Source: Annona cherimola (lineage: Eukaryota; Streptophyta; Magnoliopsida; Magnoliales; Annonaceae). Taken from it: 64,000 bases of DNA. The translations under genes were made by a program, and so were the position numbers. The stretch covers positions 53,983,563 through 54,047,562 of the forward strand of contig CM059972.1 of NCBI GenBank assembly GCA_030490835.1, in the 5' to 3' direction. Shown here piece after piece: positions 45,034 to 59,376 of the stretch; positions within the stretch are counted from its first letter, which is position 1, and each line of letters starts with the position of its first letter. The notes below the pieces were generated by a model. The model was not told where the DNA came from and searched no databases. It saw only the letters and a program-made list of their open reading frames with translations.

Positions 45034-48000
45034 TGTGGCGCCCCGAACCGAGACGTCACTTCCTTACCTCAATATCTATCGATTGGTAAATGTGAATCAA
45101 GATTTTTCCCTGATCACGCGGCGGGTTCTTAATTGGAACTCGTCCAAATTTTTTTTTTCCATTTTCACCTATCATCATTCATAACTTTATATAGCAATCA
45201 TGACGCATTGTGACATTTCACTTGTAATAGAATTCATCATTTCATTCATAGCATCCTTTCATGTCTGTCATTATTCACTCAATCATTGTACACATCATAC
45301 TTGCATACATTTAGTCATTGACTCACATGAAACTTAGAATTCTAACTAAGTTCATATATACATAAACAAGGAACTTAGAATTCTAACTAAGTTCATATAC
45401 ACAATTAGCTTACCTTAGCATATTCATGTTTTTCCATTCCTCATAGCCTTCAAGGCTATCATCATGTACCTTCCTCCACGTCTTAGGTCGCAACCTTCTG
45501 AGTTTCCTCGATACCTATCCAAGGGTTGGGAAAATAAAATGTGAGTGACAACTCTGTAAGCAAGCATTTTATCTTTAGGGCAAGGCTTCCTTGAAAACCT
45601 TTTTCATAAACATCGAGAATAACTTTTTCCTAAGGACATATATATGTCCTAAAATATCATCGTGAAATCCTTTGTTTATGAGGACAATTTCATGTCCTTG
45701 AATATTTTCATAAGACATTCATTCTTAAAATCATTTACAAGCCGCATCTGGGCTTGTTAAGGCAAAACATATACGTTTTACCTTCTCTAATGAGTTCCCT
45801 TTAATCTTATATGAACATTTTTAATGTTCATAGCCATTACATGAAATCATCGGTTGCCAGTGTACGTTTTATGTCCAAAATATTTTTCTTATAAATCCTT
45901 AGGCAAAGGAGGACATCCTCATGTATTAAAACATCATTAACATAAGCCATCATAAAATCCTTTAGCCAAGAGACACTTTCATATCCCAATCTTTGGGTTT
46001 TGGAAAAGCAAAACGTATGCAAATGCATTTCTCCCCATCCAGTAGTGACACTTAGCAAGTGATCATGCTACCTTTTGGAAGAGAATCCTTAACAACACGC
46101 TAGCACAGCAGCTATTTATTTATCCTGCTTTCATCTCAGGGAGGGTGCCGCTGGCACTCCTGCCATCCCTTAGTGACTTTGCCTTATGTAGACTGGGCCC
46201 TGGTCATCCCAACCGTACTCTACAACTTGCCTATTACTTGTACTGGTACACTATACGTTATTATGACGGACCGCAGTCCGTTTGGTTTGAAGAACCACAG
46301 ACCGCAGCCCATGTCCTTTAAAACCAGGATCACAGACCGCAGTCTGTGTCAACTTATAAGCGAGCGCACCCACTTTAACAAGTTGTTATTTGAAATCTAG
46401 TTTTAGGATGACCTTCCTTAAATTTCTTTAGAAGCATTTTGAGTAAAATATTTTGATAAATATTTGAGATGTTTGAGAAACAACACATCTTAAAACTCTT
46501 TTAATAAAGGAATTTCAAAACTTTTGGATTTCCATAAATAAATCATATTTTTCTCTAATATTTTCTTGGTTTTCATTTCAGAACCTTTTGTTTACAAAAG
46601 TTATGCAATTATGCTATCTCCTTGTCCATAACCTAACAATTTAATAATTGTCAACATATCTATTATTTTTATGTAAAATGGGGAATTGCATAGTCTTTTG
46701 AATGCCAATAAGAAACCTGAAATCAAAACATTTTGTGAAATCAACATAGAAGGTTGGTCATCCATAAATCCCCTTCAATGCATCCATAGAAACATTTTTC
46801 CGACAATTTCAACACAGATTTCTTTGTCTAAAGGAAATCAAAACTTTTTGAATATCATTTCAAAACATATGGACTATGTCCAAATCATCATTTACTATTA
46901 ATTATCTTGACCTAGCAAATAAATATTTTCATAATAATCATTGTTTATTACAAGTTACTATAGAAATAACTCAAAACTTATTTACAAATAATATTTTGTG
47001 AAAAAGGATAAAATTTCTTTTTTCTTATAAAATGCTGTTAAAACAATATCATATAGAACTTGCTTGCTTAAAAGAAAAATTCATAAAACCATCGGTATCT
47101 AACATGAAATCCTTAAAAATATTCGCATGGAGAACTTTCTTACTCATAATCAAAATTCTCAATTCCATTAACTTGAAGCATTCCCATCCTCGGCAAAACT
47201 TAGGATAAATTATTTATCTTAAGAAGTGTCGCTTTCTTCCCATGAAGCAAACCTTAAGACTTTTCATTAAAGTCATCATTTTTTCAAAACTTATGGCTTT
47301 GCATTAAAGCCGTCATATTAAAAACTTATGCTTGCCCATTCGTTAAAACATAAACATAGACAATTCAATCATATCAATCACATAGAAAGAAAATGACATT
47401 TTAGAAAGTTTGTTTGCTAACCTGAGATCGCCATAATCCCTTTTCCTTGCCTATACGCATAAAAATGACATTGCATTTATACATATAATCTCATAGGTTT
47501 GCACTTAATTTAGTTTTCCAACCCATATATTTTGATTGACTATATGACCCACTTGTTTTACAAGTCGGAGATTTATACATTACAACGCAACTTGTGCATC
47601 ATATTATCTATTTTTTTCATTCTTAGTATCCTTACTTAGGATAGTTTTCAAGCATATCATGATCTTTCATTTATCTCAATGAAGTTTCATTATCCTTCAT
47701 TTATCATTTACTTATCCATTTTTCACATTTCTTTCATTAGTGCTTACTTTAAGCACATGTTTAAGAGATTAAGCTTCATATATCAATCCCAAATTTTAAG
47801 ATTAACAAATATTATCAAAACAGCACCTTGTTTACACGTTTCAACATATTTCCATCCATTTTGCATTTTAGCAAATCACATTAACTCATTACCTCTTTCC
47901 ATCATTCATATCCTGCACTTAAACTCTCTTGAAGACACATATAATATGTGTTATGGAAAATTTTCCTAAACAGAAATATATTCATAAAATATATCATATT

Positions 48001-49998
48001 TTCATGCATTTTTTCACAAAACCAAATTTCACAAGTCATTCATCACCCTTGCATATATATTCCTTCTCATATGCCCATTTGGCAACATATACATAATGGA
48101 TTTCATAAAATTTCTAAGTCATCAATATAATCCATATTTCAGCATGATATCATCCCTTAATTATAAATTTATTTAGGGTATTTTCATGGGATTTAAATCC
48201 ATTAATCATAGGTTTTCAAAATAGTAACTTTGGAACCTATTTTTCACCCGTTTAACGTGTCTTTTGACACATAACCTTAGGCAGTTATATAATTCCGAAT
48301 TTTCAGCAATTAATCCAACTTTTCCTAGCCCAAAAATAGGGTATTAACATATATATCAATTTGGATCATTTCTACATATTTTTCATATTTATTTTTGATT
48401 TTTTTCTCAAACTATCAACATATGCTGAAATCAGGCGTACTGAATCTCAAAATCTTAAATTAATATCAAATCATGTAGTTTTGAACTTAAATTTCTATAA
48501 TACCTTAATAACTACATGAATTAACCAAAATAAATATTTCCAATATAAAAAATTAAACATTTATATTTATTTTTGTATTGTTACCTTGCTGGACAGCAGC
48601 ATCCATTTTCAGTCATCCTTAATCACGTAAATTATTGGATATATTTATACCCATAAAAACCTAATTTTTAATTTTTTGTGATCCTAAATATGTCTTATAT
48701 ATCCTGTAAAATTTTCAGCCTAAAATCCCTTGTATATAAATTACTAAAAATTATTTTCTACAGCTGATCCTGTCACCCGTTTTAACCTGTTAAGGTTAAT
48801 CGTCTCGGATTTTTAATTTGAAACCTGCTAAATATTTCATTCTGAAATTTTTTTCGTCCCTTAATCATAATATAATTAACTTTTAAAAAACATTTCATGG
48901 TTAAAAGCTTTCATTTACTACTTCATTTATATTTTGGTTTATAATATCATATAATTTCCAGATTTGAAGTATAAACTCAAAATAATCATATACTTACTTG
49001 ATTAAATGGGTGATCCCTCCTTTTCCCATTTTTTTTTCCTTGGTTTTCCCATCATTTTGGCTTGCTAGGTGCTGGACGTGAGGCTGCCTTGGGGAAGAAG
49101 ATGGAGTTCAGCACTTGGAAGAATTTTCCAAGCCTCCAACCTTGTGAACGTGCTTGACTTGGTGGGGCTGGAATTTCTAGCAGTGGGCCCCACTTGTTGC
49201 TGCATTTTCCACGGCCATTGAATGCCCTCTTATTTTCTTATGTGCTGGTGAACTCACAGCTATATAAATTAGCATGTTACTATTTTTTTAAAATCCACAA
49301 ATCTGTATTAATCCAGACCGTCCAAATCTGTCCAGCCCTTGCATGTCACTTGCTGCCCATTTTCATTACATTTTTTTCTATTTTTTTAAATCCAAAAATG
49401 TGGGTAATTTATACACCTAATTATCCCTTAATTCATGCATTAATTTTTCATTAAAAAAATTTAGCAAAATGGCAGCAAATCAGCACATCATTTGGATGTC
49501 ATTTGCATGCAACAAGCTGTCCACTTTTACACCTTCAATGGCAGCTACTGTTCACGAATTTTCTTGAATATTTTTCACATAATTAAATGTTTATTTATAC
49601 ATCCCAACATGGAAGCTATATATATATATATAAATAATTCATAAAATAAAAATTGCAAAAATAACCAGCTGCAACTGCCTATTGACGTCCATACGCATGT
49701 CACCTCTCCCATGCTCATTTTGAGCACTCTTAGCCCCTTTAATGTGGACATCAATGCATGGATAATTTATGGAATTTTTGCATTTTATAATTATGCATAA
49801 AATACCCTGCATTGCACCTTCATTTGACACCTATTTGGTTCATTAAAAATTGCATTAATTCCATGTACTCTTGCATTAAATACAAGGTACTCTTGTGGTG
49901 CAAAAGTCAACCATATACACCTTTTTCAATTCAGGTATTTTTCCAACATAATTTGCTTAATCCAAACCTTCCAAAATGTTAATCTCATAATTTCATTC

Positions 49999-51678
49999 TG
50001 TTGGAAACAATGTTTCAAAACAAAATAAAATTGACCAAAGATTGAGTTTTGATGATTAACAACAACTAACTTGAGTATATTTAAAGGACTAATGAGTTTG
50101 CCATGTGTTTTAAGGAAATTAAGTTGTCAAGTCGATCCCCAAGTCGACTTGGACTTCGACTTAGGGTGAAGTCGATCCCAAAGTCGACTCAACTATCGAC
50201 TTAAGAAAGAATCTCAAAGGCAAAATCAACTTGCAGGTGAAGTCGCATCCCAAGTCGACTTCACATACGACTTGGCAAGCCAAGTCGCAAACGAAGTCGA
50301 CCTCGCTATCGACTTCAAACATGAAAAACTGTCCAGAGCTGAATTTTGGGACAAGAAGCTGCCCAAGTCGCAGGCCAAGTCGACTCCAGGTGCGACTTGG
50401 GTGAAGTCGCAGACAAAGTCGACTTCATCCGCGACTTGAGAAGTTCAGACTTCAAAGATGCAGTTTCAAAGCCTATTCAAAGAATCTCTCACTCAAGTTC
50501 AAAGCAAAGATTCAAGATAGAGATCAAATCAAGTCTATCAAGTCTTAAAGATCAACTGAGTCAAATGCAAAGCAAGGCGCATGATTCAACCAAGCAGAAC
50601 TCAAGCTCTCCTAAGAATCATCAAGGAAACAAGCCAAGCAAGATAGGGGAAGATCAAATGAAGAACAAAGCATACTTTGACGAAGACCAAGTCAAGTCGC
50701 AATCCAAGTCGATGCCATGATTGACTTGAGTTGAAGTCGGAAGCCAAAGTCGACTCAACACTCAGACTTGGAAACTAACAAGGTGAAGTCGCACCCGAAG
50801 TCGACTTCACCTGCGACTTGGGTCAAGTTGATGCCCAAGTCGACCCTGACTGAAACTTGAAGTTGCGACGGAGAAGCGAAGTCGCACCCGAAGTCGACTC
50901 CATCTGCGACTTGGGCGAAGTTGCATCCGAAGTCGACTCCACATGCGACTTGGGTCGCAACGGTCGGAATTTATTCGAACGTTGGCGCATTAAATGCGCG
51001 CCACCTACCCTCTAACGTTCATATTCCCTCCACGATTGTAAAAGGGATTGAATGTGAACGAGGGAAGCAGCTGAGAATCATTAAGTGTGCATAACTACCA
51101 TCTACAAGAGCTTTAAAGAGATCAAGCAAATCAAAGAGGAAGAACTTTGCTTCAAACTGCAAGAGCTCAACTACTGATCTTTCAAAGCCAATTCAACAAG
51201 TTCTTCTCTGTGCCAAACTGCTTCTACACAACTGTAAAGTGTAGTTTTCTTATTGTTTCTTTTGTATGTATTGAGCTTGATTTAGTTTGAGGAACTAAGA
51301 TCAAGTGTAAGCAAAGTAGTGTGTGATTGGAGTGTGACTCATCACCTACTTGTGCTGTGTTTTGTTGATGCCCCCTAGAGCTGAAATCTAGAAGAGAGCA
51401 GTGGCTCTAATTGTATTGAGAGAATACAATAGTGGAACCCAAGTCACAGGGAGTGTGAGCTTGGAAGAGTGGAGTAGGGAGGTTGCCCGAACCACTATAA
51501 AAATCCTGTGTGCTTGATTTATACTTCTGCCATTTACATTACATTGCTTTTCATTTCGTTTCTTCATTAAGGGGATTGGATTAATCCGGGGTTAAGTTTC
51601 TGTTTAAGATATAAATTTTTTTTAAATACCCAATTCACCCCTCCCCTCTTGGGTTTTTCCATCAACTCGGGACCAACA
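49999..51678 (+). mobile_element. Solo Sirevirus LTR inside G2 (1680 bp)
   Basis: TGTTGGAAAC...GGGACCAACA with TSD CATTC (49994-49998, 51679-51683). Closely related to the C1 LTR but in plus orientation. AAGTCGAC/GCGACTT arrays fill about 50130-50960. A TGTAAAAG at about 51036 is the TATA counterpart. The 124-aa frame at 50346-50720 is a translation of the array. Confidence 0.94.
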
Positions 51679-52046
51679 CATTCAACGTTTCAAATTTCAT
51701 CTCAATTCGATTTTCCTAGCTCAAGCTATAGTCGTTAGAAGTTAACGGTTGAAATTAAGATGTGATCAATAAATCATTAATCTAATTTAATCAAGGATTT
51801 TCATAATCCAATAATTCCATAATACCAAGCCCAACATCATCAACTTTCATTTCAAATTTCACTTGCATCCGTCTTACAAGCGTTGAGTTATGAATTTTCT
51901 AATGTTTTCCAACATAATTCCACAATTTCCATTTTAATCTCCATTAATTAAATCATAGAAATTAAACTAAACATTCATGCCACATTAGCATATTTTAATA
52001 CTCATTAAACCCCTTTAGTCACCTTGACTCATATTGGGCTCCGGCA

Positions 52047-52310
52047 ATTAAATTTTTAATCACCCTTCTTAATTAAACCCTAATTGCAACATATCCTAAA
52101 ATCCTAAAATCATCCAAAAATTCCATTTAATCATATATAAGTCACATGTACATGTTCAATGCATACATTGAATCTTACATTAAATTTTTAATCACCCTTC
52201 TTAATTAAACCCTAATTGGAACATATCCTAAAATCCTAAAATCATCCAAAATTTTCATTTAATCATATGTAAGTCACATGTACATGTTCAATGCATAGAT
52301 TGAATCTTAC
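52047..52310. repeat. About 130-bp tandem duplication at the end of G2 5' LTR
   Basis: The segment from ATTAAATTTTTAATCACCC to TTGAATCTTAC occurs twice (from 52047 and from 52181). G2's other LTR has it once (about 42293-42424). Confidence 0.9.
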
Positions 52311-52333
52311 TTAGGTTGGGGTTTCACACCTCA

Positions 52334-53330
52334 GAAGATTGAAGTGGTGTTGAAATGGCCAAGGCCGATAACCATTACAGAAATTCAAAGTTTTCTAGAG
52401 TTGGCCGACTACTATAGAAGATTTGTCGAAGGATTTTCACAACTGTCAGCCCCGTTAACAAAATTGGCTCGTAAAGGAGTCAGGCATGTATGGTCTGAAG
52501 AATGCGAGCACAGTTTTTAGAAATTGAAACAACAGTTGGTAAAAGCACCCATCCTAACCCTACCAAAAGGAAATGAAGAGTTTGTGGTTTACAGTGATGC
52601 GTCAAAAAAGGGACTAGGATGTGTATTGATACAAAGAGGGAAAGCGATAGCCTATGCGTCACGACAGCTGAAGCCCAATGAGGTAAGCTACCCCACACAT
52701 GATTTAGAATTAGCAGTTGTGGTGTTTGCCTTGAAAATATGGAGACATTACCTGTATGGTGCAAGATGTGAAGTGTACACAGATCATAAGAGTCTCAAAT
52801 ATATTTTCATTCAGAAGGAGTTGAACATGAGACAAAGTAGATGACTCGAGTTATTGAAGGACTATGATTTGGAAATTTTATACCATCCAAGTAAGGCAAA
52901 TGTGGTAGTTGATGCATTGATCAGAAATGTCAGCCTAGTGCATTTTATCACTAAGGAGGAAGGATTGCTTAAGGAGATAAGACAAATAGAACTGATTGTA
53001 TGTCCACCAGGAGTCCACACAAGATTATCACAATTATGCATACAATCGTCACTTTTTGAACAGATTAAGACTGCGTAGCAAAAGGATACAGACCTACATA
53101 CACATGTAGAGAAAATGAAGAAAAAGGGGTTGTCTGAATTTGCTGTTGATGAGCAAGGTATGTATAGGTATAAGGGTCGCCTTTGCATACCTAATACAGT
53201 TGAGTTAAAGGAACAAATTCTTAAGGAGGCACATTTTTTGCCATTTTCTATTCACCCAGGAAGTACTAAGATGTATCAGGATCTCAAGAAAGCATATTAG
53301 TGGAATAATATAAAAAGAGAGATCACTGAA
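52334..53330 (+). pseudogene. pol: G3 pol: end of reverse transcriptase, RNase H and integrase zinc-binding region
   Basis: Continues directly from 36827 (QKIEVVLKWPRPITITEIQS, then YYRRFVEGFS and APLTKLARKG). RNase H follows with [49 protein letters not shown] and [12 protein letters not shown]. The integrase N-terminal part shows HFLPFSIHPGSTKMYQDLKK. In-frame stops lie near 52518 (after CEHSF), 52841 (after RQSR), 53077 and 53298. Confidence 0.94.
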
Positions 53331-54463
53331 TACGTGGCTAAGTGTTTAACTTGCCAACGGGTGAAAGCAGATCACCAAAGAGTGCTTGGAAAGCTACAGT
53401 CCTTAGAAATTCCTGAATGGAAGTGGGACGACATCACAATGGATTTTATAGAAGGATTACCTAAGACCCAAGCAGAAAATGATTCCATATGGGTAATCGT
53501 AGACAGGTTATCGAAAGTTGCGCACTTCCTACCTATAAGAAGGACTTATACTGCAGAAAGGTTAGCTAAGATATATTATAAGGAGGTCGTACGACTCCAT
53601 GGAGTGCCAAAGTCCATAGTTTTGGATCAAGATACGACGTTTACGTCAAGATTTTGGAAGAGCTTAAATGAAACCTTAGGCACCCAACTTAAGTTCAGCA
53701 CAGCCTTTCATCCTCAAACAGATGGACAAACGGAGCGGGTTTATCAAATCATTGAAGATTTGCTTCGTATGTGCAAATCGGAGTTTGGAGGATCATCAGA
53801 TGAGTATATATCAATTGCGGAATTCGCATACAACAATAGCTATCAAGCTAGCATCTAAATGGCTCCATTTGAAGCATTGTATGGTCGGCGATGTGGAACG
53901 CCGTTGAACTGGGATGAAGTTGGAGAGAAAAGGTTAGCTCAAGATTTGTCTCAATGAATGGCAGACAAGGTACGAACTATTCGCTAGTGTATACTCACTG
54001 CCCAAAGTCGGCAAAAGAGTTACACCGATTGTAAGAGAAGGGATTTGAACATCCAAGTTAGTGAACATGTGTTCATAAAGGTCACGCCATTCAAAGGAGT
54101 TACTAGGTTTGGGAAAAGAGGAAAGTTGAATCCTAGGTATATTGGACCATTTGAGGTTTTGGAGAAAATTGGAAAATTGGCATATAGAATAGCCTTACCC
54201 CCGGCATTAGCCCTAGTTCATAATGTATTTCATATTTCAATGCTTAGGAAATATGTTCTGAACCCGACTCATGTATTTGTGGCTGAAAATATACCGATTC
54301 AACATTATCTGAACTATGAAGAAAGACCAGTTAGAATCTTTGATCAGAATGTACAAAAGCTTCGGAATCGACGAATCGAGTACGTGAAGGTACAATCAAA
54401 TCGATATTCCGAAAATGAAGCCACTTGGGAGTTAAAAGAAGAAGTGGAACGGAAATACCCCTA
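53331..54463 (+). pseudogene. pol: G3 pol: integrase core and chromodomain
   Basis: CLTCQRVKADHQ completes the zinc-binding motif. The core has DDITMDFIEGLPKT (Asp), IVLDQDTTFTSRFWKSL (Asp) and FHPQTDGQTERVYQIIEDLL (Glu), ending FAYNNSYQAS and MAPFEALYGRRC. After several stops (53858-54040) the C-terminal part resumes at 54045: GKLNPRYIGPFEVLEKIG, LALVHNVFHISMLRKY, then RPVRIFDQNVQKLRNRRIEY and VKVQSNRYSENEATWE, a chromodomain. The C-terminal chromodomain places G3 among plant chromoviruses, most like Tekay/Del; such domains can steer insertion to heterochromatin. Confidence 0.94.
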
Positions 54464-54506
54464 GTTATTTAAAGAATAAACGGTTTCGAGACGAAACCTG
54501 TTATAA

Positions 54507-54520
54507 GGGGGGGGGAGGAT
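54507..54520 (+). promoter_or_regulatory. G3 polypurine tract
   Basis: A run of about ten G followed by AGGAT immediately before the 3' LTR start TGTGAAACCC at 54521. Confidence 0.88.
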
Positions 54521-55848
54521 TGTGAAACCCAACCAATGTAGGACCCAAATTTATTCATTGAACATTTATATATGATTATATGTGTAATTATTGAATTTTG
54601 AATGATTTTGTGATTTTGCTAATTATTGCAATTAGGGTTAGGGATTAGCAATAACGATTCGATTGATCATTATGAGCTGATATGGGACAATGGGACTAAA
54701 GTAAATTGTTGGTGATTAAAATACACCAATACATCATGGATAATTACTTTAAATTATTTAATATGAATTATGGGAATTTAAATGATAATTGACAAGTTAG
54801 GTAGAAAAACATTAAAAAATTCATAACTCAACGTCTGTAAGCCGAATTCAAGTGAAATTTGAGATGGAAGTTGATGATGTTGGGCTTGATAATTGGGATT
54901 ATTAGGTTATGAAAATCCTTGATGAAATTAGTGAAATGATTTATTGATCACATCTCAAATCCGACCGTTAACTTCAAACGGCTATAACTTGAGCTAGGAA
55001 AATTGAATTGAGATGAAATTTGAAATGGTTGAGTAAAATTATTAGATTATCATTTTAGAAGGTTTATATTAAGCATATTATGAAGGAAAAATACCTGAAT
55101 TGGAAAAGGTGTGCATAGTTGACTTTTGCATCTCAAAGGTACCATGCATTAAATGCTAGAGTACATGGAATTAATGCAAGTTTTTAATGGAAAAATAGGT
55201 GTCCAATGCAGCTCATTTTCAGGGTATTTTATGAATTAATATAAAATGTAAAAATCCAAACAAAATCCCAGCAAAGGTCGTCCACATTAAGGGGCTAGAA
55301 AGTGCTCAGAGTGAGCATAGGTTATGTGGCAATGTAGGGACGTCCAAGGGATGTTGCTGCTGTTTTTTTTTAAATTTTTATTTTATAAATTATGCACACA
55401 TATAGATGACATGTAGGGACACATTAATGAGCATTTATTCATGTGAAAATCCCTGCAAAAAATTATGAACAACAGCTTCATTGAAGGAGAAAAACGTGGA
55501 CAGCATATGTATGCAAATGACGTGCACTGGTTTGATGCTGCTGTAATAGTTTTGTTAATTTTTTATGCCAAATTAATGATTAAATTAAATTATAATTATG
55601 TGTATAATTTACCCTCAAGTTAATCTTATTAAAAATGGGGGAAAATCTGAAAATGGACAGCAGTAGGGATGTGATCAGTTGGGCAGCTGGATGGACATGA
55701 TTTTAAGCAGATTTTGGCTTTAAGAAAAAATGGTAAAAATAATTTACTTCGATGTAAATTGCACAGAACATTTAGGGGATAAGTAGGCATTGAATAATGT
55801 AGAAAATCAGCTCCAAAGTGGGGCCCATATCTGGAGCAAATCCAACTC

Positions 55849-56054
55849 TATAAAAGGGGGCACGTCCATATGAGATGAAGCTTGGAAAAAAAAATTTCTA
55901 AGTGTTAACCCTTCTCCCCCAAGGCATCAGCTCACGTCCCACCCGAGGGTCAGCAAGGAGGAAGAAAAGAGAAAAAAAAAGGGAAAATAAAGAGAAAAAG
56001 GAAGAGAAAGATTGTTCAAGTGTTTAGGGTTTGATTTGCATCAATCAAGTAAGT
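55849..56054 (+). promoter_or_regulatory. G3 LTR promoter and splice-donor-like site
   Basis: TATAAAAG (55849-55856), a purine-rich leader (55960-56010), then CAA/GTAAGT with GT at 56049-56050. The same donor motif sits at the matching place in G1 (30306) and inverted in G2. Usage is not shown by sequence alone. Confidence 0.55.
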
Positions 56055-57686
56055 AGATGTGATGCTTTGAGCTTTTGATTTTAAGTGTTAAAATCCAAGA
56101 TTTTGGATATGAATTGGATGATTAAAGACTTCTTAAATGAAGTTTCAATATACCCTTTGATTAAATATGGAATAGGTATTAAGTTATATGAATAAATTTT
56201 AATGACTTATGTGATTGAAATGAAGTTTAGAGTGGATTATGAGTTGAAAACTCAACTTGATAAATCCTAAATTCCAATGATAAGTTTCTGTATAGGATGA
56301 ATGTTATGTTTAGGTTATGAAACATGTTTTAATGAATTATTTATGTGGATTTAAGCTTAAGATGTGAATTTTAGAAAGAATGGAATGCAAAGTGACATAT
56401 ATGACCCGATTTCTTCATTTTGATGCTAAAAATGGTATGAAAATGGGATTGCATGATTTATAGAAGTTATATAGGGTAAAATACCCTAAGGTTAAGGTAC
56501 TATTTATTCCCAAAAGGATTTGGGAAGATAAGCCCCAAATCTGATTTTATGAATTTTATGAAACGATGTCCAAATGGAGTGAAAACGGTAACCGAAATGG
56601 TGAAGTTAGTTGCTGTTTTTAGAAATGATTATTTATGAATTTTAAATATGTGTTAATAACCTATATTTTTATTATAAAAATTTGGATTAATTGCTGAAAA
56701 TTCGGAATTATAAAACTGTTTAGGGTTAAGTGTCAAAAGACACGTTAAACGTGTGAAAAATGGGTTCCAAAGTTGCTGTTTTGGAAACCTATGATTAGTG
56801 GATTAAAATTACATAAAAATACCATAAATAAAGTGGTAATTAATGATAATTATCATTTTGAAATATGGATTAAATTTCTGACTTGGAAAATTTTATGAAA
56901 TGCATTATATATGTGTTGCCAAGTGAGCATAAGTGAAAGAATGGACATGCATAGGTGATGAATGACTTATGTAATTTAATTTTGTGCAAAAATGCATGAA
57001 AATATGGTAAATTTTGATGATTATATATATTTTTAGAATTTCATGATGTTAATTTCAAATTTTGGAATTTATTAATAAAGTTTAAGGCGACAATGTGCGC
57101 TTAAATGAGCACCAATGTGTGAATTTTGGAAAATAGGTGAAAAATGGTATATGGAAGGTAATGAACCTTTAAATAATAATTATTGGTTTATTATTACATG
57201 ATTAAATGGTTACCCTACTTATGGGATTGATTATGTTATATAATAGACAATGGAATATGCTAATATGTGCTATAGATGCATAATGACTTGAGAAGTCAAA
57301 TGAATGATATATGTTAATGAAAATGGGTTAGAAAACTAAATGAGATGCAAGGAAAAGAAATATATGCAAAAATTATATTATTCTCATGTAGGCAAGGGTA
57401 AAGAAAAAGCAGAGTTGGAAAGCTAAGGAAACACAGGTAAGCAAGCAAATTTTCTAAATGACTTTTGTTTTCTAACTTGTTTACATAAATAAAATTTTTG
57501 CTCTAACTTGTCTTGATGAAATTGTGAAAATTATTTCTAATATATTTAAGGATGGTCATTCCATAGTTAAATATGTGTTGAAATGATGTTTTTATTTCAA
57601 TGTGATATTATGAAATTTCCTGTGATAAATGTTATGAAAAACGATGTGATTCCAAGTTTCTAAATGAAAAATTATGCTCGCATGTT

Positions 57687-59376
57687 TGTTGGCCCTGAGT
57701 TGATGGTTACCCAAGAGGGGAGGGGTGAATTGGGTATTTAAAAATTTATAACTTAAACAGAAACTTTACCCCAGATTAATCCAGTCCCTTTAATGAAGAA
57801 ATGAAATGGAAAGCAATATAATGTAGAGAGCAGAAATATAAATCAAGCACACAAGATTTTTATAGTGGTTCGGGCAACCTCCCTACTCCACTCTTCCAAG
57901 CTCACACTCCTTGTGACTTGGGTTCCACTATTGTATTCTTCAAATACAATTAGAGCCACTGCTATCTTCTAGATTCCAGCTCTAGGGGGCTTCAACACAA
58001 CACAACACAAGTAGGTGATGAGTTCCACTCCAATCACACACTACTTTGCTTACACTTGATCTTAGCTACCCAAGCTAAATCAAGCTTAATACAATTAAAC
58101 GAAATAACAAAAGAAGTCTACACTTTACAGATGTGTAGAAGCGATTTGGCGCAGAGAAGAACTTGTAATATAGGCTTTGAAGATTCAGAAATGTAGCTCT
58201 TGAAATTTGAAGCAAAGTTCTTCCTCTTTGAATGACTTGATCTCTTTAGAGCTCTTGAATATAGGAGTTAAGCACACTTAATGATACTCAGCTACTTCCC
58301 TCGTCCACAATAACTCCCTTTTATAATTGTTGAGGGAATCCGAACGTTTGAAGGTGGTTGGCGCGCATTAAATGCGCCAACGTTCGAAAATTATCCGACC
58401 GTTGCGACCCAAGTCGCATGCGGAGTCGACTTCGGATGCGACTTTGCCCAAGTCGCAGATGGAGTCGACTTCGGGTGCGACTTCGCCTCTCCGTCGCAAC
58501 TTCAAGTTCCAGGTCGGGTCGACTTGGGTATCGACTTGACCCAAGTCGCAGGTGAAGTCGACTTCAGGTGCGACTTCACCTCTTCAGGTTCCAAGTCTGA
58601 GTCTTGAGTCGACTTTGGCTTCAAACTTCAACTCAAGTCGATCATGGAGTTGACTTGGGTTGCGACTTGACTTGGTCTTTGCAAAATATGCTTTGATCCT
58701 CATTAATTTGCTTCTATCTTGTTTGGCTTTCTTCCTTTAGTTGCTTTCATTCTAGAATGGCTCCTTATACTTGTAGATCTTGTGATTCTTTGAAGAGCTT
58801 GACTTTGATTCTTCTTGAATTAGCTTGAACCTTGTGAATCTTTGAAGAACTTGATTCTTGCATGGTAGATTCATGCACCTTGCTTGCTTTTGATTCATAT
58901 TGATCTTCATGACTTGATTATTTCTTCATATTGGAGCATGCTTGAATCTGCATCTTTGATCTTGGAAAAACTCAAGTTGCACTTGGGGTCGACTTCGTCC
59001 GCGACTTCGCCCAAGTCGCAACTGGAGTCAACTTAGTTTGCGACTTCGGCATTCTTCCATCCCAAATTCAGCTCTGGAGTGATTTTCCCGACTGAAGTCG
59101 ATGCTGGAGTCGACTTCGTTCGCGACTTGGCTTCCCAAGTCGCAAGTGGAGTCGACTTCGTCCGTGACTTCACCTGTTCTTCTCCCATTTTCAACTCTGG
59201 ACAGTTTTGGCTCTTTGAAGTCGTTCTTGGAGTCGACTTGGCCTTCCACGCTCTCTTTCCTTTAAATGTATATGCCTTAAACATTTCTCCAAACATGTTA
59301 GTAGTCAAGACATTCTCAAATGGATTTTTTAATCATCAAAATATAGTTTTAGCTAGTTTTCCACATATTTCCAACA
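57687..59376 (-). mobile_element. Solo Sirevirus LTR inside G3 3' LTR (1690 bp)
   Basis: TGTTGGCC...TTCCAACA with TSD ATGTT (57682-57686, 59377-59381). Same family and orientation as the C1 LTR, including TTATAAAAG on the minus strand near 58320 and AAGTCGAC arrays at 58410-58680 and 58985-59245. No internal sequence. Confidence 0.94.

Larger units (their letters stand above)
36828..52328 (-). mobile_element. G2: non-coding giant-LTR element, minus strand (15.5 kb)
   Basis: Left LTR 36828-42443 (5616 bp, the 3' LTR), interior 42444-45033, right LTR 45034-52328 (5610 bp after removing the solo LTR 49999-51678 and its TSD). TSD CCTCA at 36823-36827 and 52329-52333. It has a primer site and polypurine tract but no retroviral domain. 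It belongs to the same family as G1, in opposite orientation, and splits the G3 reverse transcriptase. Confidence 0.94.
45034..52328 (-). repeat. G2 5' LTR, interrupted by a solo Sirevirus LTR
   Basis: Segments 45034-49998 and 51679-52328. Very similar to the 3' LTR, but about 380 bp (37768-38147 of the partner) covering several dyads is deleted near 45975, and about 130 bp is tandemly duplicated near the outer end (52047-52310). These differences arose after insertion or pre-existed in only one copy. Confidence 0.92.

Noticed and set aside
44761..45132. 123-aa ORF crossing the interior/LTR border of G2
   Set aside because: It runs through primer site and LTR end on the non-coding strand and is a chance frame.
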